NCBI GenBank assembly: GCA_027064245.1
Contig: JAMOPZ010000491.1
Span: forward strand, 1 to 24,906
Origin: Campylobacterales bacterium
GTDB lineage: Bacteria; Campylobacterota; Campylobacteria; Campylobacterales; Arcobacteraceae
Direction of reading: 5' to 3'
Length of the DNA stretch: 24,906 bases
Both the position numbers and the translations under genes were made by a program. Of the stretch, positions 14,722 through 22,644 are shown in pieces; position 1 is the first letter of the stretch; every line of letters starts with the position of its first letter. Under the pieces are notes generated by a model. The model saw only the letters and a list, made by a program, of their open reading frames with translations. It did not search any database and was not told where the DNA came from.

Positions 14722-15467
14722 GATATTATATTCGATTGGATGATGTGCATGCTAAAATGGATTTAAAGAAATGGAATAGAGTAATTGAAATGTTAGATAA
14801 ATTTGATATAAAAGCAATTATTGGTGTCATACCTGAAAATAAAGATGTTGAAATAAATGTAGCTAACAGTAGTGTTGATTTTTGGAAAATAGTAAAATCT
14901 TGGCAGAAAAAAGGGCATATTATTGCTCTTCATGGTTTTAATCATTTGAAAATTACGAATATGCAAGGATTAATTCCAAAAAATAGAAGAAGTGAATTTG
15001 CTGGAGTTAAAATAGAAGAACAGAGAAAAAAATTGGATGAAGGTATAAAATATTTTAAACAAAATAATTTAAATGTTGAAGTTTTTATTCCTCCTTTTCA
15101 TTCATTTGATAAAAACACATTAAAAATTTTGATTGAAAAAAATATAAATATTGTTTATGATGGTATTAGTATTTATCCTTATAAACAATATGGAATTATT
15201 TTTTTCCCACAACAATATAATGGATTTAAAGAAAAGAATAAAGGTATTTGGAGTATCTGTTTGCACCCTAGTTCAATGAGTGAAATAGAGTTTGTAGATA
15301 TGAAAAAATTTATTACAAAGAATAGAGAATATTTTGTAAATGATTTTTTTCATATAAAAGAGAAGTATAAAAACAATAAGCAAATATTTACTGATATATT
15401 ATTTTTTAATATTTACTTTATAAGACGTAAAATATTTTTATTAAAAAAAAGGATTTTTAGTGATTGA
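14715..15467 (+). CDS. NodB-like polysaccharide deacetylase (DUF2334 type)
   Basis: This 250-aa protein starts RLDDVHAKM, with the catalytic/metal aspartate pair at Asp9-Asp10. HGFNH supplies the two metal histidines (His73, His77), and FIPPFHSFD is at 124-132. These are the motifs of DUF2334/NodB-fold carbohydrate deacetylases. No signal peptide is visible, so it is probably cytoplasmic and would act on a nucleotide- or lipid-linked sugar. The C-terminal ~25 residues are very basic with aromatic residues (FIRRKIFLLKKR), possibly a membrane-surface anchor. The start is TTG at 14715, preceded by AAGGA at 14703-14707 and overlapping the kinase stop. A later ATG would remove the catalytic aspartates. 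Together with the GNAT-like gene next door, it could exchange an N-acyl group. Family likely, substrate unknown. Confidence 0.78.
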   Translation: MLRYYIRLDDVHAKMDLKKWNRVIEMLDKFDIKAIIGVIPENKDVEINVANSSVDFWKIVKSWQKKGHIIALHGFNHLKITNMQGLIPKNRRSEFAGVKIEEQRKKLDEGIKYFKQNNLNVEVFIPPFHSFDKNTLKILIEKNINIVYDGISIYPYKQYGIIFFPQQYNGFKEKNKGIWSICLHPSSMSEIEFVDMKKFITKNREYFVNDFFHIKEKYKNNKQIFTDILFFNIYFIRRKIFLLKKRIFSD

Positions 15468-16149
15468 GATTAAATTTAATTTTATTAAAAAAGAAGTATG
15501 GTTTAGTGAAAAAGTAGATACAATTAATTTTATTAAATTATTAGATTATAAGCAAATTAAAGAAAAAAGTATTTTATATAAGTCTGTATCTTTTGACACA
15601 ATATTAATTGATTTAAATTGTTCTAAGGAAGAAATCAGAAAAAAGTTTAAACAAAATTATAAGAATGAAATAAGTAAGGCTATTAAATTAAATATCTCTT
15701 TTCAAGAAGAGAAAGATTTTAAAGATTTTAAGAATTTTTATAATTATTTTGCAAAATTGAAAAAATTGAATTTATTAACAGATGTTTTTAATCACTATTT
15801 ACCAAATGTGAAAATTACAAAAGCAATATATGTTGATACTGTATTAGTAATGCATCTTTATCTTATAGATTATGAGATAAAAAAAGTTCGTTTACTTTAT
15901 TCAGCTACATCTATGTCATTTGATGATAAAAAGATAATAGGATTTGCTAATAAATTTTTGCACTATGAAGATATGAAGTTTTTTAAAGAAATTGGATTTA
16001 AGGTTTATGACTTAGGTGGCATTAATCTTGATAGTGAAGATAGGTATATTCAAGGTATAAATACTTTTAAAAAAGGCTTTGGAGGTGTAGTTAGCCATGA
16101 GTATAATCTAACTTCCTACCTTTTACACCTATTAAGAAAAATTAAGTGA
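15460..16149 (+). CDS. FemAB/GNAT-like acyltransferase (small)
   Basis: This 229-aa protein has the FemAB-like features seen in glycan clusters. KFKQNYKNEISKAIKLN (about 62-78) is the basic helix, followed by a hydrophobic strand region (LVMHLYLIDYEIKKVRLLYSAT). The C-terminal signature is YDLGGINLD followed by INTFKKGFGGVVSHEYN, which closely matches the 'G-I-x-x-F-K-x-x-F-G-G' end of lipid-II-type aminoacyl or acyltransferases. The start is GTG at 15460, inside the last codons of the deacetylase. It is shorter than the FemAB-like protein encoded at 4369 and lacks much of its N-terminal part. It probably acylates an amine exposed by the preceding deacetylase; this pairing is inferred from adjacency. 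Confidence 0.7.
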   Translation: MIEIKFNFIKKEVWFSEKVDTINFIKLLDYKQIKEKSILYKSVSFDTILIDLNCSKEEIRKKFKQNYKNEISKAIKLNISFQEEKDFKDFKNFYNYFAKLKKLNLLTDVFNHYLPNVKITKAIYVDTVLVMHLYLIDYEIKKVRLLYSATSMSFDDKKIIGFANKFLHYEDMKFFKEIGFKVYDLGGINLDSEDRYIQGINTFKKGFGGVVSHEYNLTSYLLHLLRKIK

Positions 16150-17177
16150 AGATAATTAGAAAATCATTGAATGAAGAAGGTGATATAGACTGTTTAGTTT
16201 CTTCATTACAAAATAGTAAATTAAATTTTTTAGATAAAGGTTTTTTTTATGCACCATACTTAGGAAAAGAAACAGGTTTTTTTATGAAAAAATTAACTAT
16301 AGATGGTTTGATTACTTATCATATTCAAGATAAGATTTTTTTTATTTATAAAACTAGGTTAATTGTTATTGAAGGTTTTGAAAATTTAATTTTAAATTCT
16401 GAAAAGAACTATGATTATATGCTTTACATTATGAAGATTTTTTATGAGAATAAAATAAAAAAAAGATATATTATTTATATAGAAAATCATTATCAAGTTC
16501 CTCTTAACCAAATCAATTTATCTCAAGAAATAGCTTTGTTCATTAAAGAAAATAAATTGAAAGTTGTAGAAAGTAATATAAAACATAGATATTGGTTGAA
16601 AAAAATAAAAAGGCTAAAATTTTTCTTTTATCCTAGATTTATAGCTATTACTGGGCTTGATGGTAGTGGTAAGTCAACAATAGTATCTGAACTAACAAAG
16701 ATTATGCAAAATAATTCAAGAGTTGTCTATATGGGGAAGAAAGATTGGCAGATAAAATTGGCACAAGATTTTTTAATAGTAAAAAAACTTCCATCTATCT
16801 TTAATATATTAATATTATATTTTGAGTTTTATTATAGATTTTTAAATACTTTCAAAAATACTAAGCTAATCTTATTTGATAGATATCCTAGTGAAATGTA
16901 TTTAACTCAGACCGGAATAAGAAAAATTATATACTATATTATGTTTAATAAACTGTTTCCTAATATTAGAAAAACATTTTATTTACATTGTTCAGTTGAT
17001 TTAGCTTTAGGTCGTAAAGATGACATAGATGATGTAGTAGATTTTAAAAGGAGAAAAGGCTATTTTGATAAGCACTATATTAATAGTGTATGGATTAATA
17101 CAGAAGATAATAATGTAACAGAAACTCTTGAAATTATTTTAAATAGTATTGATCCTAAAACATTTGAAATATTATGA
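16146..17177 (+). CDS. Thymidylate-kinase-like P-loop protein with extra N-terminal domain
   Basis: This 343-aa protein has a P-loop GLDGSGKST at residues 170-178, FDRYPSE (counterpart of the DR(Y/F)xxS motif of thymidylate kinases) near 241-247, and an LHCSVDLALGRK lid-like segment. The P-loop is not at the N-terminus as in a true thymidylate kinase (about 205 aa). The first ~165 residues form a separate domain beginning with GDIDCLVSS, which recalls the D-x-D strand of nucleotidyltransferase folds, with little else conserved. Kinases of this fused type occur in capsule and LPS loci and probably phosphorylate a sugar or glycan substituent, not dTMP. The start is GTG at 16146 in a GTGA overlap with the previous gene. 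Kinase domain clear, function unknown. Confidence 0.72.
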   Translation: MKIIRKSLNEEGDIDCLVSSLQNSKLNFLDKGFFYAPYLGKETGFFMKKLTIDGLITYHIQDKIFFIYKTRLIVIEGFENLILNSEKNYDYMLYIMKIFYENKIKKRYIIYIENHYQVPLNQINLSQEIALFIKENKLKVVESNIKHRYWLKKIKRLKFFFYPRFIAITGLDGSGKSTIVSELTKIMQNNSRVVYMGKKDWQIKLAQDFLIVKKLPSIFNILILYFEFYYRFLNTFKNTKLILFDRYPSEMYLTQTGIRKIIYYIMFNKLFPNIRKTFYLHCSVDLALGRKDDIDDVVDFKRRKGYFDKHYINSVWINTEDNNVTETLEIILNSIDPKTFEIL

Positions 17178-18196
17178 AAGTAGTTTTCTTTTTAGCTGAC
17201 TTATATGGTGGGGGAGCAGAAAAAGTAAGTTTAACAATTATTAATCAACTAGCATTTAAAAATGATGTTACTTTGATTTTAGTAAGGGAAAATGGTGCGT
17301 TCTTTAAAGATATCAATAGTCAAGTATCAGTGATTGTTTTAAATAGTGGAAGTGTTTATAAATCATTTTTTGCACTATATAGTGAGTTGAAAATAATTCA
17401 GCCTGATATTTTAATCTCATCATTGGACAGTGCAAATTTATTGGCTACATTTGTATCAAAATGTTTAAAGATAAAAAATATTACTATTATACATGGTATT
17501 GTTTCATTTAAATATAAGAATAATAGATTAATGAAATTTTTGATAAAAGGTTTATGTTATTCAACATTAAATATAGCAGTTTCCAAAGGAGTAAAAGAGG
17601 ATTTAAAAAAGTTTTCTATTACTTCTAAAGTAATTTTCAATCCAACTATAATAAAGACTCACAGTTCTAAAAAAGAGAAGTTAGTTTTAGCAGTTGGGCG
17701 ATTAGAAACGGTCAAGAATTATAAAATATTAATAGACGCTTTTAATTTAGCCCAGTTAAAAGAGTATCATTTGATTATTTTAGGAGATGGAAGTTTAAGA
17801 AATGAGTTACAATACTATATTGATAAAAATAAAATAATTAATATTGAATTACTAGGTTTTGTTAATCCTCATGAATTTTATAAAAAAGCAACACTTCTTG
17901 TAAGTTCTTCTAAAAGTGAATCTTTTGGAAATGTAGTTGTTGAAGCACTTAGTTATGGTGTAAATATTGTGGCTACTAAGACTGTAGGTTCTGAAGAGAT
18001 ATTAGAATATGGTAAATATGGAACATTAGTGCCTATTGATAATATTGAACTGTTGGCTAAGGCTATAGAGAAAAAGATATTAAATCCTTTGGAAGAGACA
18101 TTTTTAAAAGCTAGAGCTAGAGAGTTTGAAGTGAATAAGATTATGAATAATTATGAAAAAACAATAGAGGAACTTGTAAATGTTGATTTTAATTAG
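17174..18196 (+). CDS. GT4-family glycosyltransferase
   Basis: This 340-aa GT-B enzyme starts VVFFLADLYGGGAEKVSLTI, the N-terminal glycine-rich acceptor-domain motif of GT4. The C-terminal donor domain has VLAVGRLETVKNYKILIDAF, LIILGDGSLRNEL and the EX7E motif ESFGNVVVE (Glu249/Glu257). GT4 enzymes such as PglA, PglH and PglJ add sugars with retained configuration to undecaprenyl-linked intermediates on the cytoplasmic side of the membrane. It starts in an ATGA overlap with the kinase-like gene, and its end overlaps the next gene by 17 bases. The specific sugar cannot be read from the sequence. Confidence 0.9.
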   Translation: MKVVFFLADLYGGGAEKVSLTIINQLAFKNDVTLILVRENGAFFKDINSQVSVIVLNSGSVYKSFFALYSELKIIQPDILISSLDSANLLATFVSKCLKIKNITIIHGIVSFKYKNNRLMKFLIKGLCYSTLNIAVSKGVKEDLKKFSITSKVIFNPTIIKTHSSKKEKLVLAVGRLETVKNYKILIDAFNLAQLKEYHLIILGDGSLRNELQYYIDKNKIINIELLGFVNPHEFYKKATLLVSSSKSESFGNVVVEALSYGVNIVATKTVGSEEILEYGKYGTLVPIDNIELLAKAIEKKILNPLEETFLKARAREFEVNKIMNNYEKTIEELVNVDFN

Positions 18197-19223
18197 TTGG
18201 CCTTTTAATAATCGTGCATATACACGACTTGGTATAGATACTTTAGAAGCAAACAAAGTAGAGTTTAAAATTTTAAATTTATTTGAATTATTATATCCTG
18301 AAAGTAAAGAATGTTCTTTTGATAGAATAGTGCATGAAAATGAAATTACAATTCAATCACTTTGGGAATTGAAAAATTATTTTAAAAAAGATAAAATTAT
18401 TTTAAACTACCTAAATATAAAAAGAAAAACATTAAAAGTATTTCTATTATTGAGTGCTTTTAGAGTAAATTATATTTCAATTTCAAATATGCCTATACCT
18501 TCTAAAAAAAATCAAAAACTAAAAATATTAAACTTTTTTTTACATGAATCTAAATATGGAGCAGTAGTTCAGAGAAAAGAAGAGTATCCTTTTTCAAGAA
18601 GAACAAAATTTATATACATTCATTCAATAGATTATGACACAATGATTCGTTTTGAACGAAAATCTCAAGATAGAATAGTTAAAGAAAACTATATTGTTTT
18701 TTTAGATCAGAATTTACCTTTTCATTTAGATTTTAAAAGAAATAATACAAAACCTTATGTTACAGCAGAAAAATATTACACTTCATTAAATAACTATTTT
18801 GATTATTTAGAAAAAAAATTAAATAAAAAAGTAGTTATTGCAAGTCACCCAAATAGTGATGGCAAAAAATATTTTAACAAAATTTGTATAAAAGATAATA
18901 CAATAAATTTAATTAAATATTCAGATAGTGTTTTAATCCATTGTTCAACAGCTCTATCTTTCGCAATTATTTATAATAAGCCTATATCAATGATTGTTAC
19001 GGATGAAATAGTAAGCTCAAAAATGCAAATTTTTAACAAATTTTTATCAAAAGAACTAGCTATTCCAATGATTAATATAGATAAAAGTCGAGAGATAAAC
19101 TTTGTAGAATCAAATGAAAATTTTTTGCAATATAAAAGTAAATATATTACTCAGAGTTCTTATATAGATTTACTATCAATGGAAATTTTATTGAATAATC
19201 TTAAATATAGGGAAGAAAAATGA
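18180..19223 (+). CDS. Unassigned probable GT-B protein, candidate nonulosonate transferase
   Basis: I do not recognise this 347-aa protein as a named family. It has alternating strand/helix segments like a GT-B fold and no membrane helices. In the C-terminal half, VVIASHPNSDG contains an HP pair (His223-Pro224), and after LIKYSDSVLIH comes CSTALSFAII (Ser256-Thr257). An HP motif followed by a Ser/Thr motif that contacts CMP-sugar is known from bacterial sialyltransferases of GT38, GT52 and related families. I could not find a clear D/E-D/E-G motif (the nearest is IVFLDQNLPFH at about 172-182). The operon makes a CMP-nonulosonate yet has no other recognisable transferase for it. This gene is therefore the best candidate, but only as an inference. 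It starts at ATG 18180 with AGAGGA at 18166-18171. Confidence 0.5.
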   Translation: MLILISWPFNNRAYTRLGIDTLEANKVEFKILNLFELLYPESKECSFDRIVHENEITIQSLWELKNYFKKDKIILNYLNIKRKTLKVFLLLSAFRVNYISISNMPIPSKKNQKLKILNFFLHESKYGAVVQRKEEYPFSRRTKFIYIHSIDYDTMIRFERKSQDRIVKENYIVFLDQNLPFHLDFKRNNTKPYVTAEKYYTSLNNYFDYLEKKLNKKVVIASHPNSDGKKYFNKICIKDNTINLIKYSDSVLIHCSTALSFAIIYNKPISMIVTDEIVSSKMQIFNKFLSKELAIPMINIDKSREINFVESNENFLQYKSKYITQSSYIDLLSMEILLNNLKYREEK

Positions 19224-19291
19224 TAGATATTAGAAAACAGATAAAGAAAATATTAGTAATTTCATTTGTACAAGACATTAAATGCACATAG
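19220..19291 (+). CDS. 23-codon small ORF between two glycosyltransferase genes
   Basis: ATG at 19220 overlaps the previous stop as ATGA and has GGGAAG (19210-19215) just upstream. It encodes MIDIRKQIKKILVISF plus seven residues, and stops at 19289-19291, ten bases inside the next gene. The N-terminus resembles the start of a glycosyltransferase (KKILVISF). It may be a remnant left by a deletion, or a coupling leader that brings ribosomes to the poorly marked ATG 19282. Coding is plausible, not shown. Confidence 0.3.
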   Translation: MIDIRKQIKKILVISFVQDIKCT

Positions 19292-20340
19292 TTTTTTTAA
19301 ATGATAGCATGTGTGGTGGTGGTGCTGAAAGAGCAATGGCAAATATCGTTAATGAATTATCTAAAACTAATAATATTCATTTGATTTCACTTGAAGATTC
19401 CTTTTGTGTAAATTTAAACTCAAATATTACAACTTCATATTTTAATAAAAATATTAATTCAAGAGTAAAGAAATTTTTTGGTTTACTAATTGATGCTTAT
19501 AAATTAAAACAGTTTATAAAAAAAAATAAGCAATCTGTTGTTGTTTCATTTCAATATCGTTCAAATTTTATTAATATAATTTCTAAACTTATAGGAAGTA
19601 AACATAAATCGGTAGTAAGTGAACGAAATTATCCAGAAAAATCATTAGAGTACTTACCATTCTTTTCTTTTTTATTAAAAAAACTTTATCCTCTCTCTGA
19701 TATTGTGACATGTAATGCATCAGATACAAAGGAGTTATTTACAAATAAATATGGATTTTCTAATGTAAAACTTATTTTTAATGGTTATAATAAAAAAGAG
19801 ATACTTCGATTAGCTAGCATGCCATTAGAAGATAAGTATAAAAGTATTTTTAAAAAAAATGTAGTTCTTAATATTGGTCGTTTAACACAGCAAAAAGGGC
19901 AAGCTTATCTATTAGAAGCATTTGCTTTACTTGATAGTGAAAAATATCATTTACTTTTGATAGGAAAAGGAGATTTGGAAAAATCTTTACATGAATTAGC
20001 AAAAAAATTAAAAATAGAGAAAAGAGTTTTTTTTGTTGGCTATCAAGAAAATCCATATGTGTTTATTGAAAAATCGAAAGTTTTTGCCTTTTCATCATTA
20101 TATGAAGGTTTTCCAAATGCATTAGCTGAGGCATTAATTTGTAAAACGGCAATTGCAAGTTTTAATTTTAAGTCAGGAGCTAATGATTTAATCAGTAAGA
20201 AGAATTTAGTAGATATTGGTGATATTACCTACTTAGCAAGAGTAATAGAAGAAGAAATAATTGAAAAAGATACAACATTAAATATCTATGATGTTGCTAA
20301 TGAATATGATTTAATGTTACGACAAATGATAAATAAATAG
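19282..20340 (+). CDS. GT4-family glycosyltransferase (PglH/PglJ-like)
   Basis: This 352-aa GT-B enzyme starts IVFLNDSMCGGGAERAMANI, the glycine-rich GT4 N-terminal loop. It continues with SERNYPE, VLNIGRLTQQKGQAYLLEAF, LLIGKGDLEKSL, VFFVGYQENPY and the EX7E motif EGFPNALAE (Glu275/Glu283), which binds the donor. The spacing and the SERN and QKGQ motifs resemble the HexNAc-adding Pgl transferases PglA/PglH/PglJ. It likely extends the undecaprenyl-linked oligosaccharide. It is one of the few genes in the operon that does not overlap its upstream gene. A 58-base gap with a 23-codon ORF lies before it, and no strong ribosome site directly precedes its ATG. An 11-base gap follows. Confidence 0.9.
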   Translation: MHIVFLNDSMCGGGAERAMANIVNELSKTNNIHLISLEDSFCVNLNSNITTSYFNKNINSRVKKFFGLLIDAYKLKQFIKKNKQSVVVSFQYRSNFINIISKLIGSKHKSVVSERNYPEKSLEYLPFFSFLLKKLYPLSDIVTCNASDTKELFTNKYGFSNVKLIFNGYNKKEILRLASMPLEDKYKSIFKKNVVLNIGRLTQQKGQAYLLEAFALLDSEKYHLLLIGKGDLEKSLHELAKKLKIEKRVFFVGYQENPYVFIEKSKVFAFSSLYEGFPNALAEALICKTAIASFNFKSGANDLISKKNLVDIGDITYLARVIEEEIIEKDTTLNIYDVANEYDLMLRQMINK

Positions 20341-20351
20341 GACACAAACAA

Positions 20352-21626
20352 TTGAATAAAATACTAAAAAATAAACTTTGTATAGTCGGCTTAGGCTATG
20401 TTGGATTACCACTAGCATATGCTTTTGCAAAAAAAGGTTATGATGTTGTTGGGTTTGACATAAATATACAACGAATAGAAGAACTTAAAGCTAATATAGA
20501 TAACACTATGGAGTTAACAGAAAGTCAGCTTAAAGAAGTACAAAGTAAAGTAAAATATACAGTAAATACTGATGATATACGAGATGCTAATATATATATA
20601 GTAACTGTTCCAACTCCTATAGATAAAAATAATAAACCTGATTTAACACCACTTATAAAATCATCTCAGACTGTAGGAAAAGTACTTGCAAAAGGTGATA
20701 TAGTGATTTATGAGTCAACTGTTTATCCTGGGGTTACGGAAGATATATGTGTTCCTGAGTTAGAAAAAATGAGCTCTTTGAAATTTAATATAGACTTTTA
20801 CTGTGGTTATAGTCCGGAGAGAATAAATCCGGGAGATAAAGAGCATACTGTCACAAAAATTTTAAAAGTAACTTCTGGAAGTACTCCTGAAATAGCTACT
20901 AAGGTAGATGAGTTATATAAGTCTATCATTACTGCAGGCACTCATAAATGTTCTACTATTAAAATTGCAGAAGCAAGTAAAGTGATAGAGAATACACAAA
21001 GAGATGTAAATATAGCACTTATAAATGAGCTGGCGCTAATATTTGATACGATGGATATACCTACAAATGAGGTTATTGATGCCGCTGCTACTAAATGGAA
21101 TTTTATCGAGTTAAATCCTGGACTTGTAGGTGGTCACTGTATAGGAGTTGATCCCTATTATCTCACTCATAAAGCTCAAGAGTTAGGCTATACGCCGAAC
21201 CTTATTTTAGGTGCTAGACAAATAAATAATGGTATGGGTAAATATATAGCAGAAAAAACAATAAAGCAGATGATTCAAAAAGGTAAAATAATTAAAGATG
21301 CAAATATTTTAGTTATGGGTTTTACTTTTAAAGAGAACTGTCCAGATATAAGAAATACAAAAATTGTTGATATTATTAAAGAGTTAGAAGAGTATGGTTC
21401 ACAAGTGGATGTATATGAACCTTGGATAAATAATAATACTGAATTAGATATAAACTTAATCTCTAATCCATTTAAATCAAATAAAAAATATGAAGCAATA
21501 ATTGTAGCTGTAGGACATAGTGAGTTTCAAAATATTTTAGATAGTGAATATACAAATATTATGAGTGGTTCAAAGGTTTTAATAGATATAAAAGGGATTG
21601 TACCAACTCCATCTTGGAGGTTATAA
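20352..21626 (+). CDS. UDP-N-acetylhexosamine 6-dehydrogenase (TviB/WbpO type)
   Basis: This 424-aa member of the UDP-glucose/GDP-mannose dehydrogenase family has the NAD motif GLGYVGLPLA (13-22). It also carries TVPTPID, YESTVYPGVTED, the GYSPERINPGD segment and the catalytic cysteine in GGHCIGVDPYY (Cys263). A C-terminal domain holds MGFTFKENCPDIRNTK and the GHSEF strand. The YCGYSPERINPGD and HCIGVDPYYL combination is typical of TviB/WbpO/Cap5O-like enzymes that oxidise UDP-GlcNAc or UDP-GalNAc to the uronic acid. It would give the glycan an N-acetylhexosaminuronic acid, possibly epimerised by the SDR epimerase at 984. Start is TTG 20352 with AGGA at 20339-20342; no ATG is available in frame nearby. 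Family firm; HexNAc preference likely but not certain. Confidence 0.88.
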   Translation: MNKILKNKLCIVGLGYVGLPLAYAFAKKGYDVVGFDINIQRIEELKANIDNTMELTESQLKEVQSKVKYTVNTDDIRDANIYIVTVPTPIDKNNKPDLTPLIKSSQTVGKVLAKGDIVIYESTVYPGVTEDICVPELEKMSSLKFNIDFYCGYSPERINPGDKEHTVTKILKVTSGSTPEIATKVDELYKSIITAGTHKCSTIKIAEASKVIENTQRDVNIALINELALIFDTMDIPTNEVIDAAATKWNFIELNPGLVGGHCIGVDPYYLTHKAQELGYTPNLILGARQINNGMGKYIAEKTIKQMIQKGKIIKDANILVMGFTFKENCPDIRNTKIVDIIKELEEYGSQVDVYEPWINNNTELDINLISNPFKSNKKYEAIIVAVGHSEFQNILDSEYTNIMSGSKVLIDIKGIVPTPSWRL

Positions 21627-21630
21627 AGTA

Positions 21631-22644
21631 GTGAATAAGAAAATTACAATAATTATCCCTTGTTTAAATGAAGAACAGTATATATCAGAATGTTTAAATT
21701 CTATAATAATTACTGATTATCCAAATGAATTTCTTGAAGTTATTGTTGTTGATGGAATAAGTATAGACAATACACGAAAAATAATACAAAAGTATATAGA
21801 TAGGTTTCATTTTATAAAGTTAATTGATAATATAAAAAAAACGCCTCCAACAGCTATGAATCTTGGAATTAAGATAGCAAAAGGTGATTATATATGTAGA
21901 TTAGATGCTCATGCTAAGTATCCAAGTAACTATCTATCAATTTTACTCAAATATAGTGAGCAGTTGAATGCCCAAAATGTAGGTGCTGTATGTATTACAG
22001 ATGTAAAAAATAAAAATTTTAAATCCAATTCTATAAAAAAAGTACTTTCTCATAAACTAGGGGTTGGAAATTCTGATTTTAGAATAGGGGTAAGTGAGAT
22101 TAAAGATGTAGATACTGTGCCATTTGGTTTTTATAAAAAAGAAGTTTTTAGCAAGTATGGATTGTATGATGAGAGACTTATAAGAAATCAAGACATAGAG
22201 TTAAACAGAAGAATTAAAAATAATGGTGGAAAAATATATTTAATTCCTGAAGTTAAATGCACATACTTTGCGAGAGAAAATTTTATAAATTTAGCTAAAA
22301 ATAATTTTAATAATGGTAAATGGAATATATTAACAGCTTACTACACGCAAACTCTTCGTTCATTAAGTTTGAGACATTTTATTCCATTACTGTATGTATT
22401 AAGTTTAATAATTCCAATGTTATTATCGATGTTAGTGTATAATAAAATGATTTTTATATCAATATTTTTATTTTTATTACACTTTCTTGTTATTTGTTTT
22501 GTATCATATAAAATTAATGACAAATCTACAAGTATCTTAAATTTAATAAAAAGTTTTTATACATTGCATTTTTCTTATGGACTTGGTTCATTAAAAGGGA
22601 TAGTTGATGTTATATTTAAAATAATAAAAAAGGAAAAAAATTGA
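21631..22644 (+). CDS. GT2-family glycosyltransferase with C-terminal membrane segments
   Basis: This 337-aa protein has a GT-A domain at the N-terminus: ITIIIPCLNEEQYISECL, then FLEVIVVDGISIDNT, then KTPPTAMNLGIKIAKGDYICRLDAHAKYP. The RLDAHA stretch serves as the DxD-type metal/nucleotide site and resembles ExoA-type enzymes. The last ~110 residues contain hydrophobic helices (HFIPLLYVLSLIIPMLLSMLV, then ISIFLFLLHFLVICFVSY), so it is probably membrane-anchored. The open frame begins at a TTG at 21598 inside the previous gene. I prefer GTG 21631, because it follows GGAGG at 21616-21620 and gives the normal GT2 N-terminus. It would add a residue to the lipid-linked glycan at the inner membrane. 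Confidence 0.87.
   Translation: MNKKITIIIPCLNEEQYISECLNSIIITDYPNEFLEVIVVDGISIDNTRKIIQKYIDRFHFIKLIDNIKKTPPTAMNLGIKIAKGDYICRLDAHAKYPSNYLSILLKYSEQLNAQNVGAVCITDVKNKNFKSNSIKKVLSHKLGVGNSDFRIGVSEIKDVDTVPFGFYKKEVFSKYGLYDERLIRNQDIELNRRIKNNGGKIYLIPEVKCTYFARENFINLAKNNFNNGKWNILTAYYTQTLRSLSLRHFIPLLYVLSLIIPMLLSMLVYNKMIFISIFLFLLHFLVICFVSYKINDKSTSILNLIKSFYTLHFSYGLGSLKGIVDVIFKIIKKEKN

Noticed and set aside
16146..17177. True thymidylate kinase (tmk)
   Set aside because: The P-loop is at residue 170 instead of the N-terminus, the protein is about 140 residues too long, and the gene sits in a glycan operon. A substrate other than dTMP is more likely.
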